From: Blasia pusilla
Taxonomy: Eukaryota > Marchantiophyta > Marchantiopsida > Blasiales
Reading direction: 5' to 3'
Length of the DNA: 64,000 bases
NCBI GenBank assembly: GCA_050084515.1
Contig: CM114275.1
Span: forward strand, 7,192,001 to 7,256,000
Shown here: in pieces, positions 1-11,690 of the stretch
How positions within the stretch are numbered: the stretch's first letter is position 1
Layout of the letters: each line of letters starts with the position of its first letter
Position numbers and translations under genes: made by a program
The notes under the pieces: model-generated
Seen by the model: only the letters and a program-made list of their open reading frames with translations
What the model was told of the DNA's origin: nothing
Databases searched by the model: none

Positions 1-3000
1 TGGAATGCAAACCATCTGCTTTCTATCTATACAATTAAAAGAGGATGGAACTAGAGAAAACATTCCTCAATTGTTGACACGAGTCCTCTTAGGGTTCTTC
101 TGATGTTGACACATGTCATCTATATTATTATTGGAGGGTGCCCTTATAGGAGATGCCACGTCTCCTTGTGACACTTGTCTTTTTGTGCCTATAGTTACTT
201 GACACTGCTAGCATATTCCCTCTCGATTTTGAAAGGCGGATAGGGTCCGGATACCTGTCACCCTCGCTGCGCACGGGCACCAACTAGTGTCACTTTAAAA
301 GAGAGAGTTAAATTAAGAGGAGACAATGAAACGAAGAAGGAAAGGAGGGCCCCATGTTGCTAAACTAGACTTTTTCTAAAAGAGTTGAAGAAAGTCCATA
401 GCTCTAGTTCTATTTTAAATAAAATCCATAAATCTAATTGGGGATAACGTAGTCTTATGTCCAGATTTCCACGGAAACTAGGGCGAGCGTCGAGAATTTC
501 GTAGAAGATAGGTCTGACCTCCTATTACTTAAGGATTGGCATCCACACCTAATTGACTAAAAACACCTATCAAATTTGAAAAATATTTTGAAATCATAGA
601 ATAATTCTCCCCTAAGAATATAGATTTTTATTTTATTATTAAAAAATACCTCTTCATTTCGAGATTACCCTTCTTTGAGACCATTACAACAATGGTCTCA
701 AAGACCAATAACATCCTACTACTAGGACCTTATGGGCCTATGTCACCGAAGAATACATTATTATGGGAGATGGCCTTATATGCAAATGACAGAAACAATA
801 CAAATAGATATTTCACATATCGTGAAAAAAAATTGATTTTATGTAAACTTCATTCCTTCACGCGGCTATCCCTAGTAATATTAACTATTCAAACACTCTT
901 TTATTTCAAGGGACGTATGCCTGATTTGCGGTTGAAGGTGCTTCACGGATATGGCGGATCGTTGTAGAGTTTGCTGTTTCGTAGTTTCCGCTTCACACAC
1001 ACACGCACGGAGCTTCAGATGAGGTTGCTGTCGTTGTGGTCACGCGCTTATACACGGAGCTTCAGAATGGAGACGAGGTTGTGGCGTGTGGCAATATAGA
1101 TGGTTACCTCGTGTGATCTATCGCTCCGCGCATGCTCAATGGCGACGATGTATGTGTAGTCTTTGTCAGAAATCTGTGTTTAGACCTCATCTCAAGTTTG
1201 GGATTCGGATTGTTGCCTGCGACCGACCTTCGAGTCTCGCGTGAGACCTCAACTGCACGCGATGACCCGCCGCACTCGGTCGTGGAAGTGACGATTTTCA
1301 AATTGCGATGGTGGTGGAGCGGCGCATCCAGTTATCGTTATCCGTCAGCGAACTTATCTGCATCCATTGATTCATACGAGGCCGGGGTTACGATTCGAGG
1401 GCGACTCTGTGAGATTGGAAATAATTTCGTAACACCTGTTTGCTCGTCCTGGCAAACACGGCTTGTTTGGAATGCAAGCTGTGCTTTGGAGAATTCAATC
1501 CTGAACGAAACGGAAGTTCTAGTCGGCGAGTCTCCCCGCGAGAGTAGAGAGAGGTTGATACTGTAGAAGCTGTGGAAGGTGGCATACCCTTGAGGTCATA
1601 GGCATTTGTCTCTTGTGCGATTGTCGAAGGTGAGACTCCACCAGGTAAAACCATTCTGGCTTCGGCTCTCTTACGCTTTAGACTCAAATCATTAATCGTT
1701 CCTCGGCAGTTCCCCCGCTTCTAAGTTCTGTAGCAGAAGGCGCAGAAATCGATTCGTGCGCTTAGCAATTTAGGTCTCCCGACAAGTGCTGCTGTTCCAA
1801 AGGAATGAAGGAGACGCCTCGCACAGTGGAGCCCACTCCCCTCTGGGGCCTTCTCCCGCTGCATCTATGGAGCGGCGAATCTGGCGATCAGCGGATGCCA
1901 GAAGGACAGGTTTCCTGTATAGGAGAAACCAACTGCCTTTGTGGAGGCCATCTCTGGGCCTACACCTGTTTCCATCGCAAGAAAACAAAAAAATCAGCAC
2001 ATGCTCTTCCATTCACAGCCAAGGAGCTTCAAACTTCAATGGTAGTGCCGACTGGAAAGGTTTATTTTCGCCCTAGTTCGGTGGACGACCCGATTTCATT
2101 CTCCCACTCATAAATACGCACTCGTGGAGGGGTTATGCAATAAAACGGTTTGAACCTGTCACCGAAAGGTCTGAAACATCAAGTATGTTCATTCCTGCCA
2201 GCCGTCCACAGCTACTACTGCCTTGCCTCCTTCGTACGCTCATCAATACATACCTACGCTGCTTTCCAGATATTCAGCCGCGTTCTCGAATACAAGAGAA
2301 ACGCGTATGACAGTCTACACTCTACCATCTATTCCTTCACAGTCTTCACTCGCACCAAACGCAGGCGAGCTAGCTGTACGGGATGGTGGTGGCATTAACC
2401 ACCAGAGAGACGTGCTTGATGAACTTTGATCGAGTCCTTCGTGGCCCCAGCGCAGGTGATTACAGCATTCATTCAATTTTATCGGGCCGATGAATGAAAT
2501 TCTACGTGTGTTAGGAGGTAGTTTAAGACTTTTAAGTGTTCACGATTCTCCGCTCTGAATAGCAAGATTAATTACGGGAGCAAATCACCTGAGAAGCTAG
2601 AGTTGTTGGACAGAGTAATGCGGGACAACTCGTTCTCCTCAGGAAGTTTTAAAATCCCGGTTTCTGCGGAATGGTGACAGTTGGTTTGAGTTCATCAAAG
2701 CCTTCAAAGGTGAAAATCACTGAGGAGGTTCGAAAATTTGAAACGCACTGATGTTCTCCGGAGACAGTTCACAAAATGTGTGCATCCGTCAGTTGCCCTA
2801 GCAGCCGTACAACACGTGAAAGAACTCCGCTACTCCGTTTCTCTCTTCTGGCACTTTCTAACTGGTTTCTTTTCTTCCACATCGTGATTACTCAGCTGGC
2901 GTTTGTTTCCACCGTGAAGTTCAGGAAGAAACGGGCGTCCTGACTCGAACTTGCAGACCTCGCAGTACTGTAGAACCTCCGAGTAAATTGAGCGAAGACT

Positions 3001-4540
3001 CGAGCTTTTGTTACGTCAACAACTACTGAGATGTGGCTACGTATGTATGTATACACATACACGTTCATGCACTCTTGCACCGTCGATTGTAATTATACGG
3101 GCAGTCTGCCCGAGCGCGTGATAGGACAATGCGCGATTCAGTGCAGTCCTTGTTACGATTAAGAGGATGATTTAAGCATCTCATGACGTCTCCCGGGAAC
3201 CTCTCTCGCTGCTTCACGGCAGATGATGCTAACAACCCCTAATGAGAGACTTCGCAAACCTCTCTGTAAAGGCGGCAGCTTTCGGACTCCTCGTCCGTCC
3301 GAGGTGGAGGTTTGCGAAAGCGTTTTGACCGGTAGGGCAGTGATCGAACGCATGCTGTCCTTGGGCTGCAGAAGGTGATACTTTTACGGCATAGCTGATG
3401 CGCGAGACAAAAAGTGGGAGTACTCATCGTGCGGCTCCCACTAGTCCGCAGTTTTCAACATCGAAGTTGTGATACCTGCGCACCTCCGTCGGCATCTAAT
3501 CTCGCGCTCAGCCATATTCATCGAGATGAGAGAGACACGCGGTGCGGCACCTGATCGTCGAGCACATTCGTCGTCCTCTGCCTTCTATGACGACTGCTCT
3601 TGCGGTGGGAGGCAGGGTTCCGCGTCTACTCCTTCCAACAGTCCAACTCCTTCCCGCGACTGCGAAACCTGTCACCCATGGTCTGAATCGCGCGAAGATT
3701 CTCCACTCGATGAGACGATACAGAGAAGGGAAATAATAATGCGCCCGGCCTATGCGTGGAATCCTATGCACGCTCTTGCGATTGCGTTTCAGGGTATCGA
3801 AGGCCCGAGCGTCAGGCCGATCGAAACTTCAGACCGCGCATTGATGATCCTGTAAACGCGACCGACCGCGGAGCTGCTTGCTGTCTGTCAGGAATCACTA
3901 TGGGACCTTTCAGGTGGTCCATTTCGCTTTCACGACGCCAGCTGAATTGAGAGGTGACGCTGCGCTGCTCCCGATTCCCGTATCGTCGCGCTGCTTCTGC
4001 TGGGTTTGGGGTACGTATGCAGTGGCGTATACGTTAACGGACAAGTTCGGTGAATCCTCCCGACAAAACGTATGCCTAACTTAGAGTAGGGGTGTCAAAG
4101 TGTGGCTTCTTCCGTTTCCGATTAAGCTGACGGGAAAGCGTCCTTCAACGTCTCGAATTTGCCATTATGTCATACTTTCTAGTTAGAAAAAGTGACGTCT
4201 TTGATGTCTGACGTTTATTACTTTTTTTAAGACTTCTTTTCCATCTTCGCCAACACCCTCTGACAAATGGTACTTGGTTTGGAGCAAAGTAGTTACTCGA
4301 AAACAAATGGTTATGATCGGGTGTAGTTTATTAAATATTTTGTTTTCTTGTTGTACTATAAACAGATTTTCAAGCTTTCAAGACGAGACATGTCAAAAAT
4401 TGAACGTATCTCTTACGATATGATATAGGTCTATAAATAATATGATCTAATATAGATATGTAGTTACAGATTTACTACTTGAATAAAATTTCCAAGAAAA
4501 TTAGAACACAAGATGGAATTGTAATAGTCCATTATGACAA
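1..4540. other. Intergenic stretch with no recognised gene
   Basis: I read both strands and found no conserved domain, tRNA-like fold or convincing splice structure. Short open frames occur, the longest near 1132-1566 (plus) and 3469-3855 (plus), but their translations show no family motif and overlap equally open frames on the other strand, so they are not called. The stretch is AT-rich from 1 to 1000 and more GC-rich from about 1000 to 4000. It could hold a lineage-specific gene or old transposon debris. Confidence 0.4.
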
Positions 4541-4549
4541 GGATCATGA

Positions 4550-4700
4550 AAAACAGAGGCCTTCTTTCTTTTCAGGGCCAGTTTTGGTCCTCAGGTTTTT
4601 GGCTCTCTATGCCCTCCTCCTTTGTATTTCTGAGAGGTTTTCCATCAAGAATTTTATTGAAATTTATCCTACCTTGGAGAAAAACACCAGAGGGCATGCT
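4550..4700 (+). repeat. 3'-tail fragment of the RLE-type non-LTR element family
   Basis: This segment matches, with many substitutions, the 3' tail that follows the coding region of the element at 6.3-9.6 kb. Shared blocks include a CTTTTTTGGTC-like block, a CAGGTTTT block, the CCCTCCTCCTTTGTA block and the GTTTTCCATCA...TTTTAT...GAA end. It has no coding sequence, as expected for a 5'-truncated non-LTR insertion. Related tails lie at 5195-5395 (minus) and 13535-13735 (minus). Confidence 0.6.
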
Positions 4701-5194
4701 TATGATGATGTGCCATGATTCCAAAGGGTTTCGGGTAGCTGCAGCTTATATTGCCTGTGCCGATGCACGGGCAACATACTAGAAGACATACATGCTAGTG
4801 AGAGAGTTTTCTTTTTCCTCTTGATTTAATTACCTTTAAATGATACACATCAACAATAGAGAGGCTTCAAAAGAAAATAGAGAGGCTTCAAAACAAAGAT
4901 GTCCAAAAAAGAGGAGGGTTTTTCTAAACCCATCCACTTTTAATCATATGGATTATCACATGAAAAAATTTTCTTAAATTTTATTTTTTTTCTTAAACCA
5001 CGACCAAAAATTTCTCTCCCTCCGAAAAACCAAAATTTCCAGTTTTTCATAATTTTCAGTTTACCCAAACGCATTTAAAACAGTAATTTATTTTCCATGA
5101 CTGAAACTACTTATCAGTCCCCCGACCAGATGACTACTTCTCTCGCACTCCTTAGTCATCTCTCGCACTCCTGAGGACCTGAGGTTGAGTAATT

Positions 5195-5395
5195 TTACGT
5201 TAGAAAAAAGATGCACTTCGATAAAAATCCATCGGAAATACAAAAGAAAGGGACTCGAAAAATCAAAACCTGAAGGCCACAACAAGACCAGAAAAGGAAG
5301 AAAAGTTTCGTCGTTAGGGGGCATTCCCCCCTAACGACGAAACTCACCATTAGTGAGCTTTTGCAGCGGAGCCTAATAATAATCAGTGGAAGCTC
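5195..5395 (-). repeat. Inverted 3'-tail copy of the RLE-type element, with a perfect hairpin
   Basis: Read on the minus strand it follows the tail of the element ending near 9600: GGTGAGTTTCGTCGTTAGG, a C-rich block, TTCCTTTTCTGGTCTTG, TGGCCTTCAGGTTTTGA, then a TTTTTATCGAAGTGCATC end. It differs from the other copies by a perfect 17-bp inverted repeat (5305-5321 with 5327-5343) around a 5-nt loop. The plus copy at 9440-9480 has only one arm. Confidence 0.65.
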
Positions 5396-5459
5396 CATTC
5401 GGTAGTTGGAATCTTAACGTGCACTGTTTGGAGGATCAGATCTTATCCAACAAACAAAT

Positions 5460-5860
5460 CTAATTCACCAGATCACGGCGGCGGCGGTGGGGAGCCACTC
5501 GCGAGCGGCACATGTCCATTTCGTTCCATTCAACTGCAACAATACCGCTGACAGTCACGGAATCGCAGCGCTTGCCAGAGGTGACACACCCCTTAAGGGT
5601 GTGTCACTTCTCCGTTCCCACCCGCGAGGGGGGGACGAGGTCCTGCGGGGACGGGCTCGCGCGATGGCGCCGCCCGGCCGCCGGGACGAGAGGATAGCCT
5701 GACGCGATTTTGGGCGGGGACGGCGGGAGGCATGGACGGGGACGGCGGGAGGAAGGACGGAGGGCGTAGGGGACGAAAAGAGACGTGCTACATGTCGAAA
5801 CGGAGAGCGTGACGAGAGCTTCGTTTTGATCCGGACCTTGCTGCATGGCGTGAAGTATTT
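5460..5860. other. GC-rich block with an 11-bp inverted repeat
   Basis: A sharply GC-rich island full of GGCGGG and CGCC runs between AT-rich flanks. At 5581-5607 there is a near-palindrome in which GTGACACACCC faces GGGTGTGTCAC around a short spacer. Open frames exist on both strands but show no domain. It could be the 5' untranslated part of the downstream non-LTR element or a promoter-like island; the sequence does not decide. Confidence 0.3.
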
Positions 5861-6430
5861 CTATTTTTATTCATCTTTTTAGAATTCGGTTCATATTAGG
5901 GTTCCAAATGTGAATATTAGGGCTTTGCTTATTGTCATTTGGAGAAATTTCCCAAGGTAACGTCCTCTATTCACCCACCCTTCCCTTCCTTTCCCAAGTC
6001 CTTTCTTGTTTGTCGTATTTGTCGTATGTGCTTCTCATTTTGGTTCGATTCACGTTTGTATTTGTTACCCCTCCCGTACATACACTTTTCTTCTCATCTA
6101 TTTTATCTCGAAGGGCCCATGATCTTTTCACACTCTTGGCAACTCTACGTATTCATGAGTTTATTTTTGGGAGGGGGTTGGGACTAGAAGTCCTAGGTGA
6201 TGTCGGTAGGTGAGAGTTTATGTTAGAGGGAGCATTACCGTGGGACGGGAAGAGAGTTTTTGCCAGGGACCGCTCGTTCGAATGGGGATGATAGGACCAA
6301 GTATTGGCGGGGATTGTCGCACGATTTTATTGGAGGGGGCCATGTCCTCTTCTTGGTGAGTTGCATCCATGCCTCGACCCGCATCGGCTCCCCGTGTGGG
6401 GACCCGTGGGTCGTCTAGTCGGGATACTAA

Positions 6431-6877
6431 ATGCCCATGTTGTCCCGAATTCTTCACTGTTCAGGAATTCGGAACCACTTAGCGGCTAAACATCCTGACT
6501 TTGATAGATTTGGATGGGTGGTCCCTCCTGTCGACCATGGATGCTCTCCGGTGCTTCCCGCATCATCGCCCCCTCCTGAGGCATGGGAGTGGTTGAGGTC
6601 CCACCAGGGCAGCATTATAGGTCTCTTCGAGACCCGTTTTCCCTGCCCGAGGTTGTTTCATAGGATCCCCCATGCTATTCGGGACGACCTCCGCCACGCA
6701 TTCCTCCTTCCCCTTGCTAGGATCGCTCTTGATCCTATGGATGAGCTCTCTTGGTACCTACTACTTCTCCTTCCACGATGGTGTCTTCGTTACACTCGGG
6801 GAGGGAAGGCCGGTCATAGAGAGGTTATAGCACGTCTGAGACGCTTTCGAGGAGGTGATTGGGAGTCTGCAGAGTGA
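6431..6877 (+). pseudogene. N-terminal region of the non-LTR element polyprotein
   Basis: A 148-residue open frame begins within a broken zinc finger: the neighbouring frame supplies CPCC, and this frame supplies NHLAAKHPD with its two histidines. Downstream come the strings RFGWVVPP, ETRFPCPRLFHRIP and LPRWCLRYTRGGKAGHREV. I take these as the conserved segment before the RT because the RT follows within 150 bp in the same orientation. A frameshift inside the finger and a stop at 6877 separate it from the RT frame. A DNA-binding role for the finger is inferred from the family. Confidence 0.5.
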
Positions 6878-7003
6878 GTTTGTGGCATTCGCGAGGTAGT
6901 AGTTCACCTGGTTTCGGCGGACGATCTGGAGCAGCCAGGTTGCGGCGATGTAGGACATCGGGCGAGCTCGTGAGTACTCGCGAGCCGACGTGCTCTTCGC
7001 CCG

Positions 7004-8209
7004 ATGGACATGGCTCCTTCTTCAGCTGTTACCATCGATGCCCTCCGGAGGCTACATCCTCGTCCAGCGGTTAACATTCCAGCTTTTGCACGTGACTTCC
7101 ATCCTCACACAGCTATATGCCTTGACCCGTCCCTCTTTGCACGGGCACTTGGACGTTCTCCGAGGATTGCGGCCGGAGGTTTGTCTGGTATGATGTACGA
7201 ACACCTTCGTGATTGCTTTCCTTCCGAGGACACCGCTAGCGGCTTCTCCAAGTTGCTTCAGGTTGCCTCTCACCTAGCTCAGGGGAGAGTGCCAACAGCA
7301 GTGGCCCAAGTATTAGGGGCGGGGCGACTTTTGGCGTTGTCGAAGGAGGGTGGTGGTATCCGTCCGATTGCCATAGGTGAGGTGCTCTTGCGGTTGGTGA
7401 GTCGTACTCTTGCTTTGCAATTCCGTGAGGCTTTCCAATCACATCTGAGTCCGCATCAGTTTGGAGTTGCCACGCCAGCCGGATGTGAGACGGTTGCCTT
7501 AGGTTTGAGGGCTTGTCTAGATGTACATCCAGAGTGGGTGGTTCTCCAAGTGGACGGAGAACGCCTTCAACTCAAGATCTCGGCTACTATATTCAAAGAG
7601 TTGAGGGACGCGGGTGGCCCCATGGCGAGCCTCATTCCCTTTGTGCAAAGCTTTCTATGGGCCCCTTCGGCCCTCTATTTCCACCATGGTCGATTCGAGG
7701 AGGAGGTCACGGTCTTGGAGTCTGCTACGGGACTCGTCGGGGTGACCCTCCTGGGTGGCGCGTTGTTTGTTGTGGGCTCATTACCGAGCAGATTCTTTCA
7801 CGGTGGAGGCTTTCCCGGGTTGCATGTTCCCACGCAGATGATACTCATATTGTTGGTCCCGAGATCTGGTTGTCCCCGCATTCGAGCACTTTTCAGCACA
7901 GGTTGGCACGCACGTGTCGGCCTGGCGGTGAAGGTGGGGAAGTGCAAGGCTTGGTCTCCATCAGGCCTACGTGATGATCTACATTTACCCGACGGCTTCT
8001 TGCGACTGTCGGAGGGCTTTCGAAGTCTTGGGAGTCCCGCCGGGAGCCAGGACTTTGTATCGAAGTTTCGCGGGCGGCGGCTCTTACCGAGGATCTTCTC
8101 CACGTTGATGATCTTACGAGGATTGGTGACCCTCAAGTCGCCTTCAGCATTCTCTCTTCTTGTTTTGCTCGTAGACCTGGTTACCTCACTAGAACTGTCG
8201 GACATCTAG
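7004..8209 (+). pseudogene. Reverse transcriptase of the non-LTR element (frameshifted)
   Basis: The main frame (401 codons) carries RT landmarks: GRLLALSKEGGGIRPIAIGE, then HQFGVATPAGCE, then the motif A aspartate in VVLQVD (codon 7553-7555), followed by TIFKELRDAGG. Just after motif A the frame is scrambled by small indels; the neighbouring frame encodes ENAFNS. The catalytic motif C is in a different frame and reads HADDTHIVGP (DD at 7837-7842), where FADD or YADD is usual. RT would copy element RNA at a nicked target. Indels around motif A and between A and C make this copy non-functional. Confidence 0.65.
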
Positions 8210-8623
8210 TCACCTTTCTTCCCTATATAGATCCTTTGATAGGAAGCTCATGCAGGTGTTTGGGGATCTTCTAGGACCCGGCTCCTTAGAGTGCCCCATG
8301 GGGAGTTAGCTCATAGACAGGCCTCTTGGCCGATTTCTTTTGGTGGAGTAGGTCTTCTCTCGACCGAGTTAGTGGCGCCCTCCGCTTTTTTTTAGGGAGT
8401 TGGGCCACATGGCACCCCTCCTTTGCTCCCGATTTTTGGTTAGAGATAGACCGCTCCTTCTACACTACCTCTCCCTGTGTCGAGGATGGCTCTTTCCCAC
8501 TTCAGTCTTCACTCACACTTGTAGAGATTCCTTCGAGTTGAGGCCGAGCCGTTCTCCCCACTTTCTCCTCCTTAGTTACCTCCGGTCGGCCTGGGCTCCA
8601 ATCTTCCTTGATGGAAGCCCACT

Positions 8624-9468
8624 TTGAGGCAATTTTTAGAGGCACTATGTCCGGACGGGAATATCCCCATGGAGGTTAGGGCCCGTGATTCGCTCTTGCT
8701 CCGAAAGGGGAGGCTCATGGGTAGGGGCGCGCCCCTTCTCCAAGCTTTCCGATCGCACCACTTACCTATACCACACGATGATTTCCGCTTGGGCCTCCCC
8801 AACCATCGGTGGTTGGTTCGACACACCGCGAGTGTCGCCGAGCCTGGATCCACTTGGTGTGCATTTGGCACGCTGTCGGGCTTGGGGTGAGAGGATAGCC
8901 ACTCACGATGCAAAGGCGGGATATCATGTTGATGATTGCTCGGGAGAGTGGCTTCCATGTGCAGAGAGAGAGGCACTACTCCATGCGGGATTCCCTCATT
9001 CGTGCCGATCTCTACATGACACGTGAGGCTGAGGTGGTTGTGGCGGACGTGGTAGTCACAGATCCTACGCGGGAGGCAGTGCGAGCCCAAGTGGTGGCCC
9101 AAGGGCGAATGCTACAAGGAGCGGCGGCGGCGGCGGTGAAGAAGACACATATCTACAGTCGACTACACGAGGGACACATCTTCATCCCCCTGGCCATAGA
9201 GATGTATGGGGCTATGGGGGAGAGGTTCGACTCGTTCCTTATGGACTGCGCCCATCATCTCCACTCGAGAAATGGGTTGTCCTTAGCTACTGCGATTCTG
9301 TATTATAGGCAGCGGGTCTCCATAGCGTTGCAGCGTGCCCAGGCTAATGGGATTTTGCAGCGGGCTCAGGCTGTGGGAGACGCCGGCGCTAGAGGCCCAC
9401 TTAGTAGTAGTCATAGCTCTCTTGTTGTTGCTTATATTGTCTCTCCTGTTGGTGAGTTTCGTCGTTAG
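8624..9468 (+). pseudogene. C-terminal knuckle and PD-(D/E)XK-like nuclease region of the non-LTR element
   Basis: Across two or three frames the segment encodes a degenerate knuckle (HLARCRAWGERIATHD, about 8855-8910), then in the 8908-9468 frame an R-A-D at the place of an expected R-P-D, ADVVVTDPTREAV with a conserved aspartate, AAVKKTHIY with a lysine, and the helical IFIPLAIEMYGAMGERFDSFL block. The R-(P)D...D...K spacing resembles the restriction-like endonuclease that ends R2-type proteins, which would nick the target to prime reverse transcription. The assignment rests on order and motif spacing. The proline of RPD is lost here. Confidence 0.5.
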
Positions 9469-9610
9469 GGGGGGGAATGCCCCCTTCTTCCTTTTTTGGT
9501 CTTGTTGTGGCCTTCAGGTTTTGACTCTTTGAGTCCCCCTCTTTTGTACTTCCGATGGGTTTTCCATCACTCGTTTTTATCGAAGTGCATCTTTCTTAAG
9601 GGAGGGAGGG
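9469..9610 (+). repeat. 3' tail of the non-LTR element
   Basis: After the last stop the sequence continues with a G-run and C-run (GGGGGGGG then GCCCCC), CTTTTTTGGTC, CAGGTTTTGACTC, CCCCCTCTTTTGTA and GGGTTTTCCATCA, ending near TTTTTATCGAAGTGCATC. The same tail recurs at 4550, 5195 and 13535. In non-LTR elements the 3' untranslated tail is what the RT recognises, so conservation of this block across truncated copies is expected. Confidence 0.6.
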
Positions 9611-10084
9611 AACGACCGCCCTACGGAAGGACAGTAGGGGCCGATGTCGAGGGGGGCCAGTTACCGGGGTGAACAGGGATTACGTGTTAACCTAGCCGGT
9701 TGGTATCTGACTCAGGCGTGGATTCGTGCGAGCGTTGCCTGGGATTCCGGAATCTGGACAGGACTCCTCATCAATCCAGCTCGACAACGATAAGTGCGTT
9801 GTAGCACGCCAAAAATATTATTAAACCCCAAGATAATATCATTATTTACAAAATTGAAAATTTTGGTAATAAAACACTAGTGTGTAATAGGTGTCATGTT
9901 GAATGGATTAATCTTGTTATCTAAAAAAATTTAAGAATTATTATTTGTAATATGGAAAATATTTTTTTAGGTTCAATTGTTACGTGTCAAGTAAGCACGT
10001 GTTTGGAAAATCAACAAAGCATTCTCCGATAATAATATAATTTTTTTAATTCTCCATTGACTATTCAATCTATATATATATATA

Positions 10085-10532
<448 letters not shown>

Positions 10533-10933
10533 ATTTTTGTGTGGAACCCTTGCTCACTTAATCTCAATTTCTAAGAGATGTAGAAACGATCTTGATAAGA
10601 TGGAACTTTTGAAAGAACGCTCGTCTTCCCAACTTTCTAATTCTGCCTCAATATCCTCACGTTCACTAACATGAAGTGCTCATCAGACTTTACTACGACT
10701 TTCCTTACAACATCTTCTGGCTAGACTTCTAGGTCTCCGAGTCTTGATTTAGATTATCATACTTATTTTTTATTTGAAACTTTATCTCCCACTTGATTTT
10801 GGAATATGTCTACGCACTTATAGTGCGACGTTTCTTGCTCACATGCATTTTATTATCTTGACATGTTGCATTGACTATTTCACATGTATAAGCATTGCGA
10901 CATGAGAACTCTCTCACGGATTTGGCCGTGGAC

Positions 10934-11251
10934 ATGGTTGCAAAAAAATGGACAAGACCTTTTGTAGGACGGACATTTCTTGATATGTCCATGGACATGG
11001 ATTGCAAGATGTGGGGCCCATACTTATAGTTCATGATGGAAGGCATGGAAAGGGTGAATTGGGCAATAAGGGGGGAGGGAGTGGAGATGGAGGGAGGAAG
11101 AAACGGAAAAATATGGAACATGAAGGAAAGTGGGGGAAATAATAAAGAAGTGGAAGGTAGGGCCCACATGGACAAGTCCTTCCACATGACGAAGGTAAGT
11201 CCACGGACATGGACATATCCGCGGACACAGACTTTGTCCACATATGACCTT
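10934..11251. mobile_element. Mutator-like MITE, copy 1 (about 318 bp)
   Basis: A short non-coding element begins ATGGTTGCA and ends in AAGGT when read inwards from the other side. Its ends form a long imperfect terminal inverted repeat containing GGACAAG/GGACAAAG and GATATGTCCATG. It is flanked by near-identical 10-bp direct repeats, GGCCGTGGAC (10924-10933) and GGCCATGGGA (11252-11261). A second copy lies at 37150-37440. Target duplications near 10 bp with long inverted ends suggest the Mutator superfamily. Non-autonomous. Confidence 0.7.
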
Positions 11252-11261
11252 GGCCATGGGA

Positions 11262-11690
11262 CTGATATGGAAATGAATAATGGATATGTCTTTATTATTA
11301 TTGGATTGGCGAGTGTATTTTATTTTAGCACTCCTCTCCTCTTAAGACCCACATTTTCAACCAAAAAGATTACTTTCCTTTGAAGCCAATACCATCATTT
11401 GATTATTTAAATTTTATTTCTAATGAAATTTGAAATTTTCCAGAGTTAATTAAATAGCTAATTTTAACACCGATGTGGAGATGGATGATGAATATGCCTA
11501 TATTTTTTGGAGAGTTATTTTTATTTTTTGATACCTCTCTTCTCGATATCGGGGACTTTCAACCAATAGGATTATTTGCCTTTTGAGCCAACAGGATCGC
11601 TCAGTTATTTAAAGTTGATTTTTAATGTTATTTGGAAAAATTGAGATTTTATGAAATACCTTGTTTTAATGTGTGCTCGTGCGCGCATAC
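11262..11690. repeat. Diverged tandem duplication, unit about 210 bp
   Basis: Two adjacent blocks share the order GATATGGA.ATG...ATGGATATG, CACTCCTCTCCTCTT / TACCTCTCTTCTCGA, TTTCAACCAA.A.GATTA, TTTGAAGCCAA / TTTGAGCCAA and TTATTTAAA. Unit 1 covers roughly 11262-11472 and unit 2 roughly 11473-11690. Divergence is high, so the duplication is old. No coding content was recognised. Confidence 0.55.

Larger units (their letters stand above)
6300..9610 (+). mobile_element. Decayed non-LTR retrotransposon, R2-like/RLE architecture
   Basis: One plus-strand element in order: a broken C2H2-type finger (CPCC... with NHLAAKH, about 6430-6490), an upstream conserved region (to 6877), reverse transcriptase (7004-8209), then a C-terminal knuckle-like segment and a nuclease-like domain (to about 9440), followed by a 3' tail to about 9600. 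Zinc finger, RT, then knuckle plus nuclease is the arrangement of single-ORF elements with a restriction-like endonuclease (R2, NeSL and similar). There are no LTRs. The reading frame is broken many times, so this copy is inactive. The 5' end and any target duplication are not resolved. Three other tail copies in the window show it was a multicopy family. Confidence 0.65.

Noticed and set aside
1132-1566. 144-codon plus-strand frame as a host gene
   Set aside because: No recognisable domain, overlapping opposite-strand frames of similar length, no splice or promoter support.
3095-3120. Possible tRNA at GGGCAGTCTGCCC
   Set aside because: Only one short stem; no D, anticodon or T arms and no CCA-side pairing.
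3469-3855. 128-codon frame near 3.5 kb
   Set aside because: Arg/Ser-rich composition from GC-rich DNA, open on the opposite strand too, no motif.
5487-5846. GC-rich region at 5.5-5.8 kb as rRNA
   Set aside because: No match to conserved rRNA blocks that I can recognise.
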